A stretch of DNA of 48,554 nt, from positions 1-48,554 of the forward strand of contig CAZAMP010000032.1 in the NCBI GenBank assembly GCA_964486455.1. Direction: 5' to 3'. The notes under the pieces are model-generated. The model was not told the DNA's origin, did no database searches, and saw only the letters and a program-made list of their open reading frames with translations. A program made the position numbers and the translations under genes. Origin of the DNA: CAZAMP01 sp964486455 (GTDB lineage: Bacteria > Eisenbacteria > RBG-16-71-46 > CAZAMP01). How positions within the stretch are numbered: position 1 is the stretch's first letter; each line of letters starts with the position of its first letter. This document shows positions 44,205 to 48,554 of this stretch, in pieces.

Positions 44205-45950
44205 GTGTCACGTCATACCCACCGCGCAGATGCTGGACATCGCCGACTTCACGCATGGTTACGTCCCCACCCGCTTCTAATAGGCTTCTTCGCCGTTCTT
44301 TGGCTGATCCTACGCTCGGGCAAGAAGCCATCTCGCATCACGTACCCGTGCCAGCAGGCGGCGATGGGAAGCGCATCCATCCTTCTCATGTTCCCGCTCG
44401 CACACACCGCGGTCAGGGCGATCGGAACGCTACCGCTCAGGCCGTCTCACGTCATTGCGCTGTGCGGCGCAGCGCTGCTCTTGACCGTCGGAGGCTTCAC
44501 CGGAGTCGGGCTCTCCCCGGCGGCGTTCAAGCTCACCCACCTCACGGCGAGGGATGACTACGTCGCCACCATCCACGTCGTCGAGAACGCCGGCGGACCG
44601 GACGGCGATCACCATCTCGGCATGGATGAGCTCATCGCCTGTATGGGTGAGGGGGATCTCAAGTTCTACCGTTCGGCGATCGTCGGACCCGAGTCGGGCC
44701 CCGATGGGATCGTGGGCGCCGAAGACGTCGTGCTGATCAAGGTCAATCAGCAGTGGAATGAACGCGGTGGAACGAACACGGACGTGCTCAAAGGGCTCAT
44801 CGCGCGAATCATTGAACATCCCGATGGCTTCACCGGCGAAGTCGTCGTGGGCGAGAATTCGCAGAACATGGGCACGCTGGATTGGCCGGCGAGCAACGCC
44901 GAGGATCACCGGCAGTCCGCCATGGACGTGATCAATCACTTCGCGACCCTCGGATGGCCGGTTTCCGGGCACCTGTGGGATCCGATTCGAAGCACGTCGG
45001 TCCCCGAATACGTCAGCGGCGATATGCAGGACGGGTACGTCGTGGGCGACTGGGACTCGCACATGCAATTCCGCGTCAACTATCCGAAGTTTCGAACGGC
45101 TGAGGGAAGCTACGTCAGCCTCAAACACGGGATCTGGGACACCCGGTCCGAGACCTACGACGACAGCCGTTTCACCTTCATCAATGTCCCCGTTCTCAAG
45201 AGCCACGGCGCGGTCTACGGCGTTACCGCCACGCTCAAGCATCACATCGGAACCGTGACAACAGCCCTGGGAACAAACTCACACTTGGCCGTCCGCTACG
45301 GCGCCGTCGGGGGCTTTCTCGCCCAGGTCCGGATGCCCGATCTGGAGATCCTGGACTGTATCTACATTCTTGCGCGACCGGACGCGGGCCCTTGGTGCAC
45401 GTACGAGGAAGCCACCCGCGTGGACAAGCTGGTCGCGGGCCGTGACCCGGTCGCGATCGACATGTGGGCCACGGTCAACATTCTCATTCCCACGATCATC
45501 TCGAATGGCTTTTCGGAATACCCCAAGCAGGATCCTAACGATTCATCGAGCATCTTCCGCACCTATCTGGACAACACGCGGGACATACTGCTAGACGCTG
45601 GCATTGATGTAACGAGCGATCTCGAACGGATCGAGGCCAACGTCTGTGGACGTATCGACGTCGACGCGGAATCCGGACCGACGCCTCCGGTCGTCACGGC
45701 GTATCCCAATCCGTTCAGGCAGAGAACGACGATTCAGCTGAGAGGAGAGGCGACTGACGGCTGGATACGGATCTTCGATGCGTCGGGACGGTTGCGGCGC
45801 ACGCTTCGCGCACCGGCGCGTGCCGCGTCGACCGACGTCGTGTGGGACGGCCGTGACACCAACGGGCGACGACTTCCGGCGGGCGTCTATACCTACCGCG
45901 TCGATGTCGCCCCGATGCCGATGTCGGGTAAGCTCACGATCCTACGATGA
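44205..45950 (+). CDS. DUF362-domain protein with N-terminal membrane segments and FlgD-like tail
   Basis: A 581-residue protein. Two or three hydrophobic segments near the N-terminus (~22-37, ~55-70, ~80-105) are followed by a DUF362 domain (~150-470: VVLIKVNQQWNERGGTNTDV, VPVLKSHGAVYGVTATLKHHIG, GRDPVAIDMWATVNIL). DUF362 proteins are predicted oxidoreductase or ferredoxin-linked proteins of unknown reaction, but no Fe-S motif is present here. The last ~75 residues are a FlgD/T9SS-like module ending KLTILR. The start is GTG 44205 because GGAGGG (44193-44198) is well spaced; an ATG at 44157 lacks such a site. Confidence 0.83.
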   Translation: MSRHTHRADAGHRRLHAWLRPHPLLIGFFAVLWLILRSGKKPSRITYPCQQAAMGSASILLMFPLAHTAVRAIGTLPLRPSHVIALCGAALLLTVGGFTGVGLSPAAFKLTHLTARDDYVATIHVVENAGGPDGDHHLGMDELIACMGEGDLKFYRSAIVGPESGPDGIVGAEDVVLIKVNQQWNERGGTNTDVLKGLIARIIEHPDGFTGEVVVGENSQNMGTLDWPASNAEDHRQSAMDVINHFATLGWPVSGHLWDPIRSTSVPEYVSGDMQDGYVVGDWDSHMQFRVNYPKFRTAEGSYVSLKHGIWDTRSETYDDSRFTFINVPVLKSHGAVYGVTATLKHHIGTVTTALGTNSHLAVRYGAVGGFLAQVRMPDLEILDCIYILARPDAGPWCTYEEATRVDKLVAGRDPVAIDMWATVNILIPTIISNGFSEYPKQDPNDSSSIFRTYLDNTRDILLDAGIDVTSDLERIEANVCGRIDVDAESGPTPPVVTAYPNPFRQRTTIQLRGEATDGWIRIFDASGRLRRTLRAPARAASTDVVWDGRDTNGRRLPAGVYTYRVDVAPMPMSGKLTILR

Positions 45951-46284
45951 GACTGAACTAGCCGAAGGCCACGCACGGTGCGTCACCCCATCGCGGGTTT
46001 GATAGTATCCGATGTGATACTAATGTCCCTGGCCTACTCGTGTCTTGACACCCACGACCCTATCCGCTGCAATAACACCCTCCACGAGGGGTTACTGGGC
46101 TGGGCAACCCACCGGAGTCGGTTCCGCGATCCCATCCATCCAGTCATGCGCAAATCGACGTATCGATGGGGATAGCGTGATTGCTCTCGTGACGGCATAA
46201 GACATGAGAAACATCACCGCTCAGTCGACTGCGAACAGGGCCCGATTTGTGACGAGGTCCTCTTGCAAAACTATGGAGATGCAG
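45951..46284. other. Intergenic region with inverted repeat and strong -35 box
   Basis: No gene is convincing in these 334 bases. An inverted repeat TAGTATC (46003-46009) / GATACTA (46016-46022) has a 6-base centre. About 25 bases further a consensus TTGACA (46045-46050) is followed after 17 bases by TGCAAT (46068-46073), a possible promoter for the secreted protein at 46285. The leader would be about 200 bases. Confidence 0.4.
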
Positions 46285-46923
46285 ATGAAGACCGGACTAC
46301 GACCTCTAGTGTTCCTCGTTCTGCTCACGGCGCTGGTGACGAACGTCGCGGACGCGCAGGATGATCCGATTGCACTCGCCGACGAAGGGCGAAGCGCGCT
46401 GAAGGCCGGTGACAATCAAAAGGCTCTCGAGCTCTTCCAGCAGGTCGTGCAATCGCTTCAGGCCATGCTCGCTGAATCACTCGAGCAGTTCATCCCGGCT
46501 GCCCGCAAGGGCTGGAGCGCGGGCGAGATCCGTAGCAATTCCTGGACGGGCACGACCGAGCAGACCATCTCGAACATGACCAACCTATCTTGCGAGTACA
46601 AGCGCGAATCGGACGGCGCCCGCTTGACCGTCAGTCTCACCAACTGGCCGCACCTGGTCACGGGCATGCGCCAATCCCTCACGATGTACAAGCAGATGCC
46701 ACAGGTCATGACGGCCGACCCCAACCGACAGATAACGGTCGAGGACTCGGGCGACTGGACCATCCTCCGCATCCACGACAAGAAGAGGGAGTCGGCGGAT
46801 GTCCACGCCGTTCACGAGCACGCCATGTTCACCATTGACTTGGACCGTGGCGAGATGGGTGTCGCGGACGACTATCTCGGTTCGGTGAACTTGTCCGATC
46901 TCGGCAACGCGCTCGCTCAATAG
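46285..46923 (+). CDS. Small secreted protein of unknown function
   Basis: A 212-residue exported protein with signal peptide 1-22 (ends NVADAQ). Residues ~28-65 look like a single TPR-type helical pair (ADEGRSALKAGDNQKALELF), the rest is mixed alpha/beta with TVSLTNWPHLVTGMRQSL and a C-terminal strand-rich part. No family is recognised. The start at 46285 is chosen for GGAG (46275-46278) and because a clean signal peptide begins there. Confidence 0.65.
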   Translation: MKTGLRPLVFLVLLTALVTNVADAQDDPIALADEGRSALKAGDNQKALELFQQVVQSLQAMLAESLEQFIPAARKGWSAGEIRSNSWTGTTEQTISNMTNLSCEYKRESDGARLTVSLTNWPHLVTGMRQSLTMYKQMPQVMTADPNRQITVEDSGDWTILRIHDKKRESADVHAVHEHAMFTIDLDRGEMGVADDYLGSVNLSDLGNALAQ

Positions 46924-46934
46924 CGGAGGGAGAG

Positions 46935-47144
46935 ATGCGCTACGGCACCGAGGCGTGGCGTCGCGCCCTGTTCCGCATGGGGCTCCGGGGCGCGGACGAC
47001 GCCGTTCAAGCGTACGAGAACCCGCCGAAGGCGGGAAGCCGAGGGGAGCAGGCGCGGAGATCTGGATGGACTCCCGTCCTCGAGCATCAGAACGTCGCCA
47101 TCACCTGCACAAACCCCTTGTCGTGGATCCCGACGACCCGGTAG
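46935..47144 (+). CDS. Doubtful small ORF overlapping the convergent barrel gene
   Basis: A 69-codon ORF with a very good GGAGGGAG site before the ATG (46935), right after the secreted-protein stop. The second half runs over the 3' end of the opposite gene, and the product has no recognisable feature. A hairpin CCCGCC-GAA-GGCGGG (47021-47035) lies inside it and looks like a terminator remnant for the upstream gene, which argues against a coding role. Confidence 0.25.
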   Translation: MRYGTEAWRRALFRMGLRGADDAVQAYENPPKAGSRGEQARRSGWTPVLEHQNVAITCTNPLSWIPTTR

Positions 47145-48373
47145 CCCTCATCGTCCAGCTCGATCCCTTCGATGATCCGAAAGTGCACGCCGGCCGCGAA
47201 GATCTCGAGCGCGATGAATGCCCGATTCTCCTCTCGGATGAGATCCCTGTGGGGTCGTCTCCAGTTCGGATCGTCGGTCGGATGCACGCGGACCGAGTTT
47301 CGGGCCAAGCCGAAATCGGCATGCACCCAAGAATCCACCCGCCACGTAACGCCCACCTGATAGATTCGGGAGACGGCGGAGTAGAGATAGCGGCCGGCAA
47401 CCGCGGCCGGCGTACGGTTCTCCTCCCGCCGCTCCCGGTATTCGGTGAGCGCCGAGGCCGTTAGCGCCGGCGTCAGGGCCACGTCGAGCCCCGGGCGCAC
47501 CCACCATTCCGACCTGTCGATCGACTCGGGAGCGGCCTCTCCATCCAACTGGATCGGGCGATCGGCGATCTCCGCGTGTTTCCCGCCGGCACGCAGCCAC
47601 CCGGTGAGGCGGCCGTGACGAGGGGCCACGATCCACCCCATCGCACGCTCTCCGGACAGGGTCCGTCTCGTGCGGGCGACGAATTCCCGATCCTCGACCG
47701 GTGAGATGCGCTTTTCTGTCCGCATGAGCTGTCCCAGCTCCATCCCGAGCCACCCATCGCATCCCAGGCGGAAACGGCCCGTCAGATCCCAACCGCGCGG
47801 GAAGCGATCGAACTTCCAGCGCGCTCTCGGAATGAGGTAGTTGTTTTGCGTCCACGAATTGGTGGTCAGGTCCTCAAAGCCGAACGACAGCCGCACGCCC
47901 TGCAGGCTGTCGATCGCCAGGCCTGCGAAGATCCCGATGTCATGGAAGTCCTTGTCGAAGTTCGGGCGGTACCAAGCGCCGCCGAACGTGCCGTTCGGAC
48001 GGTGATAGCCCAGCTCGATCTGATTGCGCTCGTCGCGAAACGTGTAACGATCGACCTTCTCGAACCGGTACGCAAAACGGAGCGACCGGCCGATGGCCTT
48101 TGTGAGCTTGACCTGCGTGGTCGTTTCCCATTTCTCATACGAGGCGCAACCCATCGTGATACGCACGGCCTGCCGGGCCGCCTTCCACGCGTCTTCCCAA
48201 CGATGCGGGAAGCTATTGGCAAGATGATCCAGCGCGTACTCGTCGTCCGTTTCCAAGACATCGAAGCGCCAGGACTCGAACTCCTCGATCGTAGCCAGGG
48301 TCTCGTCAGCGCAGACGAGGAGGACAAGCGCAACCAGGGTGGCTGCTGCCGGGTGAACGCGGTCACTCCACAT
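47087..48373 (-). CDS. Probable outer-membrane beta-barrel protein
   Basis: A 428-residue exported protein with signal peptide 1-27 (ends DETLAT). From ~85 to the end, the sequence is a series of alternating hydrophobic/polar strands with aromatic belts (GRSLRFAYRFEKVDRYTF, NQIELGYHRPNG, ARWKFDRFPRGWDLTGRF, YQVGVTWRVDSWVHADFG) and it ends in Phe (VMATF), which is the usual C-terminal residue of outer-membrane barrels. The N-terminal ~60 residues are helical and acidic. This implies a diderm envelope. Function (porin or surface protein) unknown. Confidence 0.7.
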   Translation of the reverse strand: MWSDRVHPAAATLVALVLLVCADETLATIEEFESWRFDVLETDDEYALDHLANSFPHRWEDAWKAARQAVRITMGCASYEKWETTTQVKLTKAIGRSLRFAYRFEKVDRYTFRDERNQIELGYHRPNGTFGGAWYRPNFDKDFHDIGIFAGLAIDSLQGVRLSFGFEDLTTNSWTQNNYLIPRARWKFDRFPRGWDLTGRFRLGCDGWLGMELGQLMRTEKRISPVEDREFVARTRRTLSGERAMGWIVAPRHGRLTGWLRAGGKHAEIADRPIQLDGEAAPESIDRSEWWVRPGLDVALTPALTASALTEYRERREENRTPAAVAGRYLYSAVSRIYQVGVTWRVDSWVHADFGLARNSVRVHPTDDPNWRRPHRDLIREENRAFIALEIFAAGVHFRIIEGIELDDEGYRVVGIHDKGFVQVMATF

Positions 48374-48395
48374 GGGCGTGCCCCTCGACCGGTCG

Positions 48396-48554
48396 TCACC
48401 GAAGGATGATGACCTTGTGTGTCAGACTTGTGTTCCCGGAGGTCAACCGAAGGAAGTAGACGCCGTTGGCCAAGCTCGTGGGGCGCCAGATCTCGGCGAA
48501 CCATCCCGGACCCATCTCCTCGTCAAGCAGCGTCTCGATCTCCCGCCCGGCGAC
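48396..48554 (-). CDS. Partial CDS: FlgD/T9SS-like C-terminal tail, cut by window edge
   Basis: The last 52 codons and stop of a gene entering from beyond the right edge on the minus strand. The peptide reads GREIETLLDEEMGPGW, IWRPTSLANGVYFLRL and the terminal tail HKVIILR, the same module as in four other proteins of the window. It must be the C-terminus of another exported surface protein; it lies just upstream of the barrel gene in the same direction, 22 bases away. Confidence 0.82.
   Translation of the reverse strand, partial: VAGREIETLLDEEMGPGWFAEIWRPTSLANGVYFLRLTSGNTSLTHKVIILR

Noticed and set aside
45978..46175. 65-codon plus-strand ORF in the intergenic region
   Set aside because: Crosses the likely promoter and has no protein-like features or ribosome binding site.
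1..48554. tRNA, rRNA and CRISPR arrays
   Set aside because: No cloverleaf, rRNA consensus or regularly spaced repeats were found by eye; a covariance-model scan would be decisive.

Overview
The window is high-GC, densely coded bacterial DNA with no rRNA, tRNA or CRISPR array that I can see. At least five exported proteins, one of them cut by the right edge, end in a FlgD/T9SS-like Ig module with a short basic-hydrophobic tail closing in Arg. Together with gld-type ABC genes, an exported FG-GAP/ASPIC protein and a ferredoxin-dependent 2-oxoacid oxidoreductase, this suggests an uncultivated lineage around the FCB group (Eisenbacteria-, Krumholzibacteriota- or Latescibacteria-like). That placement is inference from gene content only.

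Layout. 1-400: decayed C-terminal part of an integron-type tyrosine integrase (minus). 405-2791: two translationally coupled citrate synthase paralogues, the first lacking two of the three catalytic residues. 2829-3671 (minus): a lipoprotein with a thioredoxin-like domain whose first redox Cys is an in-frame UGA followed by a hairpin, very probably a selenoprotein. 3737-6551 (minus): two CBS-domain proteins, then a coupled antiporter/GNAT pair. 6675-9500: 4-hydroxyphenylpyruvate dioxygenase and a secreted propeller-like protein. 9742-15950: korDABC, a 989-residue GlnD-like nucleotidyltransferase and a GYD protein. 16039-17083: a promoter overlapped by a 20-bp palindrome, then a DUF134 regulator, a small coupled ORF and a NifX/NifB-type protein. 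17087-21158 (minus): a three-gene coupled SPFH operon whose first gene fuses an SO_0444-type metal permease to an HflK-like SPFH domain.

21574-24853: an exported M20 amidohydrolase and an exported FG-GAP/ASPIC protein. 25191-29673: a gldA-gldF-gldG-DUF4340 operon closed by a good intrinsic terminator. 29849-34956: an ACT protein, a membrane Ser/Thr kinase with TPRs, a small unknown, a polytopic membrane protein and a GNAT enzyme. 35067-48554: mostly cell-surface proteins: a CapA/PKD chimera, a 14-repeat protein, a glycosidase-like lipoprotein, an exported SagB-type nitroreductase, a DUF362 protein with surface tail, small secreted unknowns, a probable outer-membrane barrel and the end of another CTD-tailed protein.

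How the genes fit together: citrate synthase and KorABCD point to a TCA cycle using ferredoxin at the 2-oxoglutarate step. HPPD indicates oxygen-dependent tyrosine breakdown. The gld-type ABC genes and CTD-tailed proteins imply an elaborate envelope and a dedicated export route. The most notable items are the UGA-containing redoxin, the citrate synthase pair with a catalytically impaired partner, the permease-SPFH fusion operon, the DUF134 operator/small-ORF/NifX unit and the integron integrase remnant.
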